Positions 1 through 7,922 of a DNA stretch of 64,000 nucleotides are shown piece by piece (the first letter of the stretch is position 1; each line of letters begins with the position of its first letter). The DNA lies in assembly GCF_020991455.1 (NCBI RefSeq), contig NZ_JAJMOX010000001.1:372001-436000 (forward strand), read 5' to 3'. The translations under genes and the position numbers were made by a program. The stretch comes from Flavobacterium sp. JAS. GTDB taxonomy: Bacteria > Bacteroidota > Bacteroidia > Flavobacteriales > Flavobacteriaceae. Below the pieces are notes generated by a model that was not told the DNA's origin, did no database searches, and saw nothing but the letters and a program-made list of their open reading frames with translations.

Positions 1-1
1 T

Positions 2-505
2 ATTTGCTTGCAACCTGAAAAAATACTTCATAAATATGATTTGGTATTTGCAAAAGCAAAAGCAGCAATAGAAGCGATGGCAACCGGAGCAGCTGTAATT
101 GTTTGTGATTTTAGAGGATTAGGAGGTATGGTAACCAGTTCTAATGTGAAACATTTTAGAGATTTTAATTTTGGAATGAAACTGATGACAAATATTCCAA
201 CAAAAAATAATCTGATTGCAGAGATTCATAAATATAATTCTGAGGATACTCTTAAAGTTTCTCAATATATCATTAAGGAGTCTAATTTTTTCTCTGTGGT
301 TACTCAGCTGGAAAACTTATACGAAAAAGTGATAATTGATTTTAGAAATAAAATAAGAGGTAATTATTCCTCTTCAATTTTTACAGATTTATATATATAT
401 ATAATTACAAAAAAAACTCTTGCACAAATTCGAATAAGACTACAATTTCCAAAGGTATACGCTTTTTTGAAATTTATTTTAAAACGTAAAAAAACTATTT
501 TTTAA
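2..505 (+). CDS. Glycosyltransferase, C-terminal part (5' end outside window)
   Basis: The reading frame is open to the left edge, so this is the 3' part of a longer gene; a TTG at 8 is probably not the real start. The visible part has the pattern K-A-x-x-A-I-E-A-M-A-T-G-A-A-V, typical of the C-terminal nucleotide-sugar binding half of GT-B glycosyltransferases, followed by a basic tail rich in Lys and Arg. It probably transfers a sugar to a cell-surface polysaccharide or glycoprotein; donor and acceptor cannot be inferred. The next gene on the same strand is a flippase candidate, which fits an envelope-glycan locus ending here. Confidence 0.65.
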   Translation: MCLQPEKILHKYDLVFAKAKAAIEAMATGAAVIVCDFRGLGGMVTSSNVKHFRDFNFGMKLMTNIPTKNNLIAEIHKYNSEDTLKVSQYIIKESNFFSVVTQLENLYEKVIIDFRNKIRGNYSSSIFTDLYIYIITKKTLAQIRIRLQFPKVYAFLKFILKRKKTIF

Positions 506-557
506 ATATATTTTAGTTTGATAAAAATATAATAAAAAGTAATAATTGTTAAATAGT

Positions 558-1358
558 ATGATTTTCAGTATCTTATTAGTTTGTTCCCTTACTTCAATAA
601 TTCATTTCGTAGCGATTGTTAGTTTATCAGCTAAAATTGTGGGGACCAGAACCGGACGAATCGCTTCTTCTGCTTCCATATTCAACGTTGTAATTGTTAT
701 TTCGCAATTTTCCAATACTATTCAAGCTCCTTTGTTAACAAAAACGATAGAAAACAGTATTAATCAGGGAAATTTGCCAAATAATTTAATGTTTAGAGGT
801 ATCATTTTATCTGCAACTATTGGATGTATTTTAGGAGGGTTATTTATACCAACAATTCATAGGTTTATGGAAAGAGGCGTAAATGCTTTATATAATAATC
901 GTTCCATTTTTGTTATACTCATAAAATCGTTTCGCTTAGAGACAGTTATTCATTTTAAGAGGAGTTTTGCCTTACCTAAGAAAGATAATTTTTTCAGATT
1001 GAATAGATATAAAGACATATATATTGAGTTAGTACTACTGAATGTTCTTGTTTATGCATTTATAACAGTAAGTGTACTCTCGTGTTTATATGCTGGTTAT
1101 TTAAATCCAAATTTGAGAACAACATCATTATCTATGAGTGGTGTTGCAGTTAGTTTAGGTGCAATAGGCATGATGTTGTTTATAGAGCCATACCATGCAA
1201 CATTAACGGATAAAGTAATAGATGGCACCGTTACTGAATCATTTTTCAGGAGGCATCTTACCTTTGTTGTTATTGCTCGCATTTTTGGTACAATTCTGGG
1301 GCAATTTGTATTTATTCCTTTGGCCTGGATGATTGTAAAATTAGCTGAAATGCTATAA
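558..1358 (+). CDS. amj: Amj/YdaH-type (DUF2837) lipid-linked precursor flippase candidate
   Basis: A 266-residue multi-pass membrane protein. Residues about 20-60 carry the family-like segment S-x-x-I-V-G-T-R-T-G-R-I-A-S-S-x-S-I-F-N followed by S-Q-F-S-N-T-I-Q-A-P-L-L, which I recognise from Amj, the alternative lipid II flippase of Bacillus. The length matches that family (about 270 residues). An upstream in-frame TTG at 546 exists, but the ATG at 558 is preferred. It follows a glycosyltransferase by about 50 bp, so the substrate could be lipid II or another undecaprenyl-linked glycan. The family call is from motif memory, and the substrate is inference. Confidence 0.7.
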   Translation: MIFSILLVCSLTSIIHFVAIVSLSAKIVGTRTGRIASSASIFNVVIVISQFSNTIQAPLLTKTIENSINQGNLPNNLMFRGIILSATIGCILGGLFIPTIHRFMERGVNALYNNRSIFVILIKSFRLETVIHFKRSFALPKKDNFFRLNRYKDIYIELVLLNVLVYAFITVSVLSCLYAGYLNPNLRTTSLSMSGVAVSLGAIGMMLFIEPYHATLTDKVIDGTVTESFFRRHLTFVVIARIFGTILGQFVFIPLAWMIVKLAEML

Positions 1359-1494
1359 AATAAAATCCAAACTCTACTTTTGTAGGGTTGAGATGTCGAT
1401 CCTATTAAAAATTTGGAACTATATTAAGATACGTCATATATATACCTTAAATTAGAGTTTTATTTTAAAATAGAATTCACAATTCAAAAAAGAA

Positions 1495-2157
1495 ATGCCT
1501 TTATTTCAAACCATACAATTCAACGAAACTACCAAAATCTTAGTTTGGCAAATAACCGAATCTTTTGAGGAGTTATTGAGTAAAGTAGTTTTAAAAGAAA
1601 AAACGCAGCTTCGTCTAGACGGCATGAAGTCACAAATGCATCAGCGTGCTTTTTTGAGCGTTCGTATGTTGATACAGGAAATGGGTTTTACAGATCACGA
1701 ATTGCATTATGACGAGTTTGGTAAACCTTATTTTGATTGTCATAATTATATTTCAATCACACATTCGCATGATTTTGCAGCCATAATAATCAGCGACGAA
1801 ACAGTTGGAATAGATATGGAATTACAACGTGAAAAAATTCTTAGAATCGCCGATAAGTTTGTTGATACTGAAAACAGTTATTTATCCCGAAACTCCACAA
1901 CTCAAAATGTCGCAGATTATATTAGAGAGCTTACTGTAATCTGGGGTGCAAAAGAAGCCATATTTAAAATTAGAAATGAAAAAGGAATCAGTTTTAAAGA
2001 TCATATTAGCATCGACGCTTTTTCATTAGATAAAAATCAGACCGAAGCCAGTCTTCATTTTAATGATTTGGTAATTGAATTTAATGTGCATTATGAAGAA
2101 ATAAAATCGAGTACTTCAGGACAGGATTTTACTTTGGTTTATGCTTTTGAGAAATAA
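1495..2157 (+). CDS. 4'-phosphopantetheinyl transferase superfamily protein
   Basis: A 220-residue Sfp-like protein. The magnesium and CoA site is visible as G-I-D-M-E near residue 102 and the W-G-A-K-E-A-I-F-K helix near residue 158, with an S-I-T-H-S-H segment before them. Such enzymes move phosphopantetheine from CoA to a serine on carrier proteins. The length suits the Sfp/HetI type rather than the short AcpS type. No carrier protein or synthase gene is nearby, so the partner is unknown. Its neighbours are not obviously co-functional. Confidence 0.85.
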   Translation: MPLFQTIQFNETTKILVWQITESFEELLSKVVLKEKTQLRLDGMKSQMHQRAFLSVRMLIQEMGFTDHELHYDEFGKPYFDCHNYISITHSHDFAAIIISDETVGIDMELQREKILRIADKFVDTENSYLSRNSTTQNVADYIRELTVIWGAKEAIFKIRNEKGISFKDHISIDAFSLDKNQTEASLHFNDLVIEFNVHYEEIKSSTSGQDFTLVYAFEK

Positions 2158-2167
2158 ATTTTTAATG

Positions 2168-2262
2168 AAATTCCAATAACAGAAATTCCAAATTCCAAAC
2201 TCTGCGAGTTAGGGTAAAACACAATCTTGTCATTTCGAGCGAAGGGAGAAATCGCATAAAAT
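2168..2262. repeat. Intergenic repeats (TTCCAAA family and an STTTCGA..GAAGGGAGAAATC phrase)
   Basis: The convergent gap holds an AATTCCAAATTCCAAA-type repeat at about 2168-2200, which recurs in other gaps of this window. It is followed at about 2229-2257 by the phrase GTCATTTCGAGCGAAGGG then AGAAATCGCA. I associate the second phrase with dispersed repeats in Bacteroidota genomes; that part is memory, not a search. Confidence 0.5.
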
Positions 2263-2266
2263 GTGC

Positions 2267-2683
2267 TTAGCTTAAATTTTCTAAAGAAGCTTCCGCCATC
2301 TTTTGTCGATGTTCAAACATGCTTACAAACAAGAAAGTTCCCATTTTTCGAGCACGTCTTTTTAATGTTTCTACATTTTCGCCTTCAAAATGTTCATCCA
2401 AAGTCTGAGCCCAATAGTTAAGCCATATCCCGAATTCGTTCGAAGTGATTTTACCTTCAAAATGAGCATCAACTTCATTGTGCACTACATGCGGATTACC
2501 TTTGTATTTTTTAACGGCAAACAAATTAGTTTCCCAAAAATCAGTCAGTTTTTCCAGATGCGAATCCCAGTCTTTAATCATTGTATTAAAATAAAAGCCA
2601 ATTTCTTCATCGGCTCTTATTTTAGCATAGAACTGATGTACTAAAAATTCGACATCAGTTCTATTTTCTATTTGCTTTTTCAT
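2267..2683 (-). CDS. Group III truncated haemoglobin
   Basis: A 138-residue 2-on-2 globin. It aligns by eye with the Campylobacter Ctb type: Q-F-Y-A-K-I-R-A-D places the B10 tyrosine at Y19, and K-G-N-P-H-V-V-H places the proximal F8 histidine at H68. It probably binds oxygen or NO in the cytoplasm. The start overlaps the stop of the upstream small membrane protein by 4 bp, so the two are translationally coupled. A Crp/Fnr-family regulator gene lies just upstream in the same orientation. Confidence 0.88.
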   Translation of the reverse strand: MKKQIENRTDVEFLVHQFYAKIRADEEIGFYFNTMIKDWDSHLEKLTDFWETNLFAVKKYKGNPHVVHNEVDAHFEGKITSNEFGIWLNYWAQTLDEHFEGENVETLKRRARKMGTFLFVSMFEHRQKMAEASLENLS

Positions 2684-2967
2684 AGTACAAAACTATTCAG
2701 AAATATAAGTAAAACGCTTAATAAAGCACTTAAAATAATAAGGTTAAAAACTACTTTATGTTTCATTTGCGCTAAAATTGAAGTATTGGCAAAAACACAA
2801 GCCAAAACAATAATTGCCAATTGAATCATTTGTCCAATAGAGGTTCCGTGAGAAAGAATATACATGGCAGCTGCGCCACCTAAACAGCTTTGACCAATTA
2901 CAGCCATTGCAGCAGAACCCATATAATTTTTATTGAAATTTTCGAATGTTGTTTGATATAGTGTCAT
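2680..2967 (-). CDS. Small three-helix membrane protein, function unknown
   Basis: A 95-residue protein with three hydrophobic stretches (about residues 17-38, 44-65 and 70-93) and no motif I recognise. It is the first gene of a two-gene unit with the truncated haemoglobin, overlapping it by 4 bp. This suggests a role linked to NO, oxygen or respiration, which is inference from position only. It sits directly behind a promoter with a palindrome at the position expected for a Crp/Fnr activator. Confidence 0.7.
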   Translation of the reverse strand: MTLYQTTFENFNKNYMGSAAMAVIGQSCLGGAAAMYILSHGTSIGQMIQLAIIVLACVFANTSILAQMKHKVVFNLIILSALLSVLLIFLNSFVL

Positions 2968-2987
2968 GATATTGAGATTTTATACTA

Positions 2988-2995
2988 CAAAGGTA
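2988..2995 (-). promoter_or_regulatory. Bacteroidota -7 box for the haemoglobin operon
   Basis: On the minus strand this reads TACCTTTG, matching TAnnTTTG. It predicts a transcription start near 2984, about 17 bases before the start codon at 2967. I see no good -33 TTTG, which fits a promoter that needs an activator. Confidence 0.6.
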
Positions 2996-3014
2996 CATGC
3001 ACTATACAGCTCCA

Positions 3015-3036
3015 TTTTATGACTTTAATCATAAAA
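3015..3036. promoter_or_regulatory. Perfect palindromic operator candidate (Crp/Fnr-type)
   Basis: TTTTATGA and TCATAAAA form perfect 8-bp arms around a 6-bp centre. The centre at 3025.5 lies about 41 bp upstream of the predicted start of the haemoglobin operon, the usual position of a class II Crp/Fnr activator site. The site lies between that operon and the end of the Crp/Fnr gene. Confidence 0.6.
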
Positions 3037-3047
3037 CAAGAACTATT

Positions 3048-3644
3048 TTATCTGTATACTTTCCTGTTTATAATCTTCAAAACACCTTTTTTCTCCAAAG
3101 CTTTTATGGTTCTAATCACTGTTTCGACGCGCAAGCCGGTTAAATCTCCAATTTGTTGTCTTGTAAAACTGATGAGGTAGCCGTTTTCGTCTTTTTTAAA
3201 ATTAAAATAGGCAATTCCGTGATCGATTAATTTCAAAACCCGATGTTCAGGTTCCTGTGTAGACATTTCGGCCGCCATAACCGATTTGTAATACAAACGT
3301 TGGGCTAAATTTTCGATGATCTTGATACTAATTGCGGAGTTTTCTTCCAGCAATTTCATGAAACTGTTTTTAGAAAGCAAAATAACTTCTGAATCTTCAA
3401 CCGCAATGGCGTTAGCAGGATATTTTTGATTTAAGAACAAAGGAGGTTCTCCAAAAGATTGTTCTTTATAAAAGATTCCCTGAATGAATTCTCGGGCATC
3501 ATCATTATAATTACTCATTTTTACTTCACCAGAAACAACTTGATAATAATGTGTTGGCAGATTTCCCTCTTCAAAAATAATTTCGTTTTTAGCGAAAAAT
3601 TTATTCAGACCACCATATTTTTCCAACAGATCAATTGCAATCAT
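3048..3644 (-). CDS. Crp/Fnr family transcriptional regulator
   Basis: A 198-residue regulator with an N-terminal cyclic-nucleotide-binding-like beta-barrel (about residues 15-115) and a C-terminal winged helix whose recognition region includes R-Q-Q-I-G-D-L-T-G-L-R-V-E-T-V (about 164-178). I see no FNR-type N-terminal cysteine cluster, so direct oxygen sensing by an iron-sulfur cluster is unlikely. Its gene is followed by the haemoglobin operon on the same strand, with the palindrome between them. It probably activates that operon in response to an oxygen, NO or redox signal; this is inference. Confidence 0.85.
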   Translation of the reverse strand: MIAIDLLEKYGGLNKFFAKNEIIFEEGNLPTHYYQVVSGEVKMSNYNDDAREFIQGIFYKEQSFGEPPLFLNQKYPANAIAVEDSEVILLSKNSFMKLLEENSAISIKIIENLAQRLYYKSVMAAEMSTQEPEHRVLKLIDHGIAYFNFKKDENGYLISFTRQQIGDLTGLRVETVIRTIKALEKKGVLKIINRKVYR

Positions 3645-3737
3645 AGTTTTGTTTCTTGGTTATCAAAAGAGATTACACAAATATAATTATTCAAAATAGT
3701 TCTTCTACATTAAAAATCTTTTACTTTTACGCCGATT

Positions 3738-4466
3738 ATGCAGCAAAAATTACGCAATATACACCAGCAGATTTTAGAGGCTAAAAGAGATGGACAAAAA
3801 TTATTGGCTATACTTTTAGATCCGGATAAAATTGTCTGGGAAAATTTAGACCATTTATTACAGAAGATAAATCAATCTCCTGCGACACATATTTTTGTGG
3901 GAGGAAGTATTGTTGAATCAACGATCTTAGAAGATTTAATTGCACAATTAAAACAAAACACCAATTTGCCCGTTGTGATATTCCCGGGAAATCCGTCGCA
4001 GATTTCACCTCAGGCGGATGCTATTTTGTTCTTGTCTTTATTGTCTGGTCGCAATCCGGATTATTTAATAGAATACCAGGTTCAGGCGGCACCAATTCTT
4101 AAAAAAACGAATCTTGAAGTTATTTCTACAGGTTATATTTTAATCGAAAGTGGCAATGAAACTGCCGTTGCGAGAGTTAGTAAAACTAAACCGCTAAATA
4201 GAGAGAATTTTGATTTGGCGTTGGCAACTGCACAGGCAGGCGAAATGTTAGGAAATAAATTAATCTATTTAGAAGCTGGAAGCGGAGCAAAAAATGCCGT
4301 CCCACTGGAAATGATACAGTTAATTGCGCAAAATATTAAAATTCCCGTAATTGTTGGAGGAGGAATTGTAGATTTGCACGGAATTCAAAATGCATATAAT
4401 GCCGGTGCTGATTTAGTAGTGATAGGAACTGCTTTTGAAAACGACAGTCATTTTTTTGAATCATAA
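3738..4466 (+). CDS. Geranylgeranylglyceryl phosphate synthase family protein (PcrB/GGGPS)
   Basis: A 242-residue TIM-barrel prenyltransferase. It has L-L-D-P-D-K near residue 27, V-G-G-S near 53, Y-L-E-A-G-S-G-A near 179 and V-G-G-G-I-V near 212, which form the glycerol-1-phosphate phosphate-binding and prenyl sites in this family. It would join a polyprenyl diphosphate to sn-glycerol-1-phosphate. Bacteroidota carry such enzymes although they lack archaeal membrane lipids. It heads a run of same-strand genes with pnuC 24 bp downstream. Confidence 0.88.
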   Translation: MQQKLRNIHQQILEAKRDGQKLLAILLDPDKIVWENLDHLLQKINQSPATHIFVGGSIVESTILEDLIAQLKQNTNLPVVIFPGNPSQISPQADAILFLSLLSGRNPDYLIEYQVQAAPILKKTNLEVISTGYILIESGNETAVARVSKTKPLNRENFDLALATAQAGEMLGNKLIYLEAGSGAKNAVPLEMIQLIAQNIKIPVIVGGGIVDLHGIQNAYNAGADLVVIGTAFENDSHFFES

Positions 4467-4490
4467 TAAAACAACCAAAATAAACCTCAA

Positions 4491-5114
4491 ATGATTGATT
4501 TTTTTCTCGATAGTTACAAGAACGCACCATTATGGCATATTGCTTTAGAATTTTTGGTTTTTGTTTGCGGAATTTTGAGCGTATGGTTTGCTAAAAAAGA
4601 AAATATTTGGGTATATCCTACGGGTTTGATTGCCACAGTAATTTCAGTATATCTTTTGTATGTTGCTGGTTATATTGGAGATATGATTATCAATGGGTAT
4701 TTCTCGATTATGAGTATTTATGGTTGGTATGTTTGGGGAAAAGGCGGAACAACAGAGGATAATTTACCAATTACCCGCACGAATTTTAATGAAAAAATAA
4801 TCGGAGTTTTACTGTTCTTTGTTACTGTTTTTGTAGTTTTCGGAATTTATAAATACTTTGATTATGAAATCAAAAAAGACAATTATGTCGATATGATTTC
4901 GTCTGGAATATTTTTTGCAGGAATGTGGTACATGGCCAGGAAAAAAATCGAAAACTGGACACTTTGGATTATAGGTGATATTATTGTAGTGCCACTTTAT
5001 GCTTATCGAGGCTTAGGGATGTTGTCACTTCAATATTTAATTTTTACAATTTTGGCTATTTCAGCTTATTTAGAATGGAGAAAGATCTTAGACAGCAACA
5101 AACAGCTATCATAA
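4491..5114 (+). CDS. pnuC: PnuC-family vitamin transporter (nicotinamide riboside or thiamine)
   Basis: A 207-residue inner-membrane protein with about seven hydrophobic segments and the family motif I-Y-G-W-Y-V-W near residue 79. PnuC proteins move vitamin precursors by facilitated diffusion, trapped by phosphorylation inside the cell. The downstream gene overlaps by 40 bp and starts with a NadR-like kinase domain, favouring nicotinamide riboside. However, the Bacteroidota relative PnuT carries thiamine, and a TPP-controlled receptor lies 2.8 kb downstream, so the substrate is open. This gene has no THI element itself. Confidence 0.82.
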   Translation: MIDFFLDSYKNAPLWHIALEFLVFVCGILSVWFAKKENIWVYPTGLIATVISVYLLYVAGYIGDMIINGYFSIMSIYGWYVWGKGGTTEDNLPITRTNFNEKIIGVLLFFVTVFVVFGIYKYFDYEIKKDNYVDMISSGIFFAGMWYMARKKIENWTLWIIGDIIVVPLYAYRGLGMLSLQYLIFTILAISAYLEWRKILDSNKQLS

Positions 5115-7189
5115 AAATTGCTTTATTTGGTCCTGAAAGTACAGGAAAAACCACATTGGCAAAACAACTTGCAGAATACTATGAAACCGAATGGGTTCCT
5201 GAATTTGCACGTGACTATTTACAAGAAAAATGGGAAGAGAATCAGCATATTTGTGTAGCCGATGATATGTTGCCTATTGCATACGGACAAGTTGCATTAG
5301 AAAATGAAAAGCTTACTACGGCAAACAAATATTTGTTTTGCGATACTAATTTAATGGTTACCAAGGTTTTTTCTGAAATGTATTATGGTTTCTCAGATCC
5401 ATTATTGCACGAAGCGGCCTTAGAACATGAATACGATTTATTTTTCCTTACAGATATTGATGTTCCTTGGGAAAAGGACGATATTAGAGATACTCCTGAT
5501 GGCAGAGAAACAGTGTTTTCGGTTTTTAAACAAACACTAATTGATGCCAAAAAACCTTTTATAACTCTTTCCGGAGATAAAGAATGTCGATTGGTAAAAG
5601 CTACGGCTATTATCAATGATTTGACTATGGCCAAAGAACGTGATTTCACTTCAGATGATTTTGTTCAGATTTATGAGCATGGGGTTCCGTTTCAAAATAT
5701 AATCAAACAGTTTAAGATTTTAAAGAAAGGGATTTTAAAAAGTAGTTTGATAAGTCCGGCAACTATTGGTAACGGAATTGTAGAATTGTCAAATGAGGAT
5801 TTTGAAGAAAAAGCAGCTTTTTTTGACAGCCAGAGAGAGCATTTAAAATTAAATAAATTTGTTCCGGCTTCTGGTGCGGCAACAAGAATGTTTAAGTTTT
5901 TGAAATCATTTTTGAATGAGTTTGAAGTCGAAAAAGAAACAATAAATGCTTATATCAACAGAAAAAAAGACAAAGAATTGCCGATTTTTATTGTTGCAAT
6001 GGAGAAGTTTCCGTTTTTTGAAGCTATAGATAAAAAGCTAAAAGAAATCTATCCTGATTTTGAAACTTTAGATAGAAATTATAAAAACTATTATTTCATA
6101 AAATTATTAATGTCTTCGGACTATTTTAATTTTGCTAATAAGCCAAAAGCAGTTTTACCTTTTCATAAATACAAAACGCATATTGCAAATCCAATAGAGG
6201 AACATTTGAATGAGTGTGTGCATTATGCAACAGCAAATCAAGTTTCTCACTTGCATTTTACCGTTTCTGAAATACATCAAAATCTATTTGAAGAAGCTGT
6301 AGAATTGGTTAAGACTAAGGTCGAAGAACGTTCAGCGACTAAAATTGATATTAGTTATTCTTATCAAAATAAAGCAACTGATTCTATTACTATCGACGCA
6401 AAAAATAAAATTTTCAGAGATCAAAATGGAGCCTTGGTTTTTAGACCGGGAGGGCACGGAGCATTAATTGAAAATTTAGGTAATCTTGATTCAGATGTTA
6501 TTTTTATAAAGAATATTGATAATGTGATTCAAAATCATATTGAAGAAACTACATTATACAAAAAAGCTCTTGCCGGAATTTTAGTTGAAAACCAAAAAAG
6601 AGTTTTCGATTACTTAAAAGCGATTGATAAGCAGGAAATAAAAGAAGATTCTGTAGACGAAATCGTTAAGTTTTTGACTAAAAAGCTAAATATAGAAATC
6701 ACAGAAGACTTCGATAAGTTTACTTTTGAAAACAAAATTGATAAAATTAAAGAATTGCTGGACAGACCAATCCGTGTTTGCGGAATGGTTAAAAATGAAG
6801 GAGAACCTGGCGGAGGCCCATTTTGGGTAATGAACGATCATGGCGTAGTAAGTCTTCAAATTGTAGAGAGCTCTCAAGTTGATATAGAAAGTAAAAAGCA
6901 ACAAAAAGTTTTATCGGAAGCTACACATTTCAATCCGGTAGATTTAGTTTGCGGGATTAGGAATTATAAAAACCAAAAGTTTGATTTACTACAATTTGTA
7001 GATCAAAATGCAGGTTTTATCGTTGAGAAAAATGTAGACGGAAAAACAGTAAAAAGCTACGAATTACCTGGATTGTGGAATGGTGCAATGGCAAACTGGC
7101 TTACTATTTTTGTAGCCGTGCCGTTAATTACTTTTAATCCGGTAAAAACAGTAAATGATTTACTAAAACCAGCACATCAGCCACAATAA
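5075..7189 (+). CDS. NadR-like nucleoside kinase fused to a DUF4301 domain
   Basis: A 704-residue two-part protein. Residues 1 to about 185 are a P-loop kinase with G-P-E-S-T-G-K-T at 19-26 and a D-T-N-L-M-V-T-K motif near 95, as in the ribosylnicotinamide kinase half of NadR. The rest resembles DUF4301. It contains V-P-A-S-G-A-A-T-R-M near residue 264 and R-P-G-G-H-G-A-L-I-E-N-L then I-K-N-I-D-N-V near 455-480, which look like the nucleotide-binding and metal motifs of UDPGP-type nucleotidyltransferases. The HIGH-type NMN adenylyltransferase of enterobacterial NadR is absent. The 40-bp overlap with pnuC links uptake to phosphorylation. Confidence 0.75.
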   Translation: MEKDLRQQQTAIIKIALFGPESTGKTTLAKQLAEYYETEWVPEFARDYLQEKWEENQHICVADDMLPIAYGQVALENEKLTTANKYLFCDTNLMVTKVFSEMYYGFSDPLLHEAALEHEYDLFFLTDIDVPWEKDDIRDTPDGRETVFSVFKQTLIDAKKPFITLSGDKECRLVKATAIINDLTMAKERDFTSDDFVQIYEHGVPFQNIIKQFKILKKGILKSSLISPATIGNGIVELSNEDFEEKAAFFDSQREHLKLNKFVPASGAATRMFKFLKSFLNEFEVEKETINAYINRKKDKELPIFIVAMEKFPFFEAIDKKLKEIYPDFETLDRNYKNYYFIKLLMSSDYFNFANKPKAVLPFHKYKTHIANPIEEHLNECVHYATANQVSHLHFTVSEIHQNLFEEAVELVKTKVEERSATKIDISYSYQNKATDSITIDAKNKIFRDQNGALVFRPGGHGALIENLGNLDSDVIFIKNIDNVIQNHIEETTLYKKALAGILVENQKRVFDYLKAIDKQEIKEDSVDEIVKFLTKKLNIEITEDFDKFTFENKIDKIKELLDRPIRVCGMVKNEGEPGGGPFWVMNDHGVVSLQIVESSQVDIESKKQQKVLSEATHFNPVDLVCGIRNYKNQKFDLLQFVDQNAGFIVEKNVDGKTVKSYELPGLWNGAMANWLTIFVAVPLITFNPVKTVNDLLKPAHQPQ

Positions 7190-7593
7190 TGGATATAGAT
7201 AAAATCATATCAGAGTTAAGTTTTAAGGCCGTTAGGAGTAGTGGCGCCGGCGGACAAAACGTGAATAAAGTTTCGTCAAAGGTAGTTTTGACTTTTGACC
7301 TAAACCCTTCTCAGGCTTTATCTGAAGAAGAAAAACTACTTTTGCACACTAATATTGCGTCACGATTAACAACTGAAAACATTCTGATTTTAAATTGTGA
7401 CGAAGACAGAAGTCAAATTAAAAATAAAGAAATTGTTGTAAAACGATTCCTTGAAATCATTAAAAAAGGATTGTTTGTCCCTAAAATTCGTAAAGCGACT
7501 AAGATTCCAAAATCTGTAATTAAAAAACGAATCAAAGACAAAAAGAATATTTCTGAGAGAAAACAATCTCGTAGAAAACCTAACTTAGAATAA
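7189..7593 (+). CDS. arfB: ArfB/YaeJ-type peptidyl-tRNA hydrolase (ribosome rescue)
   Basis: A 134-residue protein with the catalytic GGQ at residues 21-23 in S-G-A-G-G-Q-N-V-N-K-V-S-S-K, and a very basic C-terminal tail (Lys/Arg from about 100 onward) that in ArfB enters the empty mRNA channel of stalled ribosomes. It releases the nascent chain from non-stop complexes. The ATG shares its first base with the stop codon of the kinase-DUF4301 gene (TAATG), so the two are probably translationally coupled. Confidence 0.9.
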   Translation: MDIDKIISELSFKAVRSSGAGGQNVNKVSSKVVLTFDLNPSQALSEEEKLLLHTNIASRLTTENILILNCDEDRSQIKNKEIVVKRFLEIIKKGLFVPKIRKATKIPKSVIKKRIKDKKNISERKQSRRKPNLE

Positions 7594-7606
7594 AATTCCA
7601 ATTTAT

Positions 7607-7713
7607 AAATTCCAAATTCCAAAAAGTAGACTTCGTGTAGTTTTCAGTTGGGATTTGGAATTTTTAGTTTTTGGAATTTAATCTCAATCTATGATTTTTG
7701 GAATTTGGAGTTT
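7607..7713. repeat. TTCCAAA-family inverted repeat
   Basis: A 19-bp arm at 7607-7625 (AAATTCCAAATTCCAAAAA) matches the reverse complement of 7695-7713 at 18 of 19 positions. Further half-copies lie between them. The gap between arfB and the TPP riboswitch is built almost wholly from this repeat, and its right arm supplies the TTTG at 7711-7714 that may serve as a -33 element. Confidence 0.65.
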
Positions 7714-7742
7714 GATTTTTGGAATTTTTAACTTTACATTTG
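7711..7742 (+). promoter_or_regulatory. Promoter for the TPP-riboswitch leader
   Basis: TTTG at 7711-7714 and TACATTTG at 7735-7742 with a 20-bp spacer match the Bacteroidota consensus. Transcription would begin near 7746, directly before the riboswitch. Confidence 0.6.
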
Positions 7743-7747
7743 CACTG

Positions 7748-7862
7748 TCTCAAAGGGGTGCTCTAAATAACGAGCTGAGATCATACCCAAAGAACCTGAG
7801 CGAGTAATGTTGCTAAGGGAAAAAACGACAAATTTCTAGCGTGCACACTATATTTTGTCGTG
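7748..7862 (+). ncRNA. TPP riboswitch (THI element) with downstream stem
   Basis: The conserved THI-box parts are present in order: GGGGTGC near 7755, GCTGAGATCATACCC near 7774-7788, GAACCTGA near 7792 and AAGGGA near 7815. A candidate expression-platform stem follows, with ACGACAAA near 7826 pairing with TTTGTCGT near 7855. Bound thiamine diphosphate should lower expression of the receptor that starts at 7923. Confidence 0.93.
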
Positions 7863-7922
7863 AAACATTTATTAATTTAACAAAAAGAATAATTCCCCCT
7901 TTTATTCGTAATTTTTTTACGG

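Noticed and set aside
7189..7593. Peptide release factor instead of ArfB
   Set aside because: Only the GGQ domain and a basic tail are present at 134 residues, with no codon-recognition domain.
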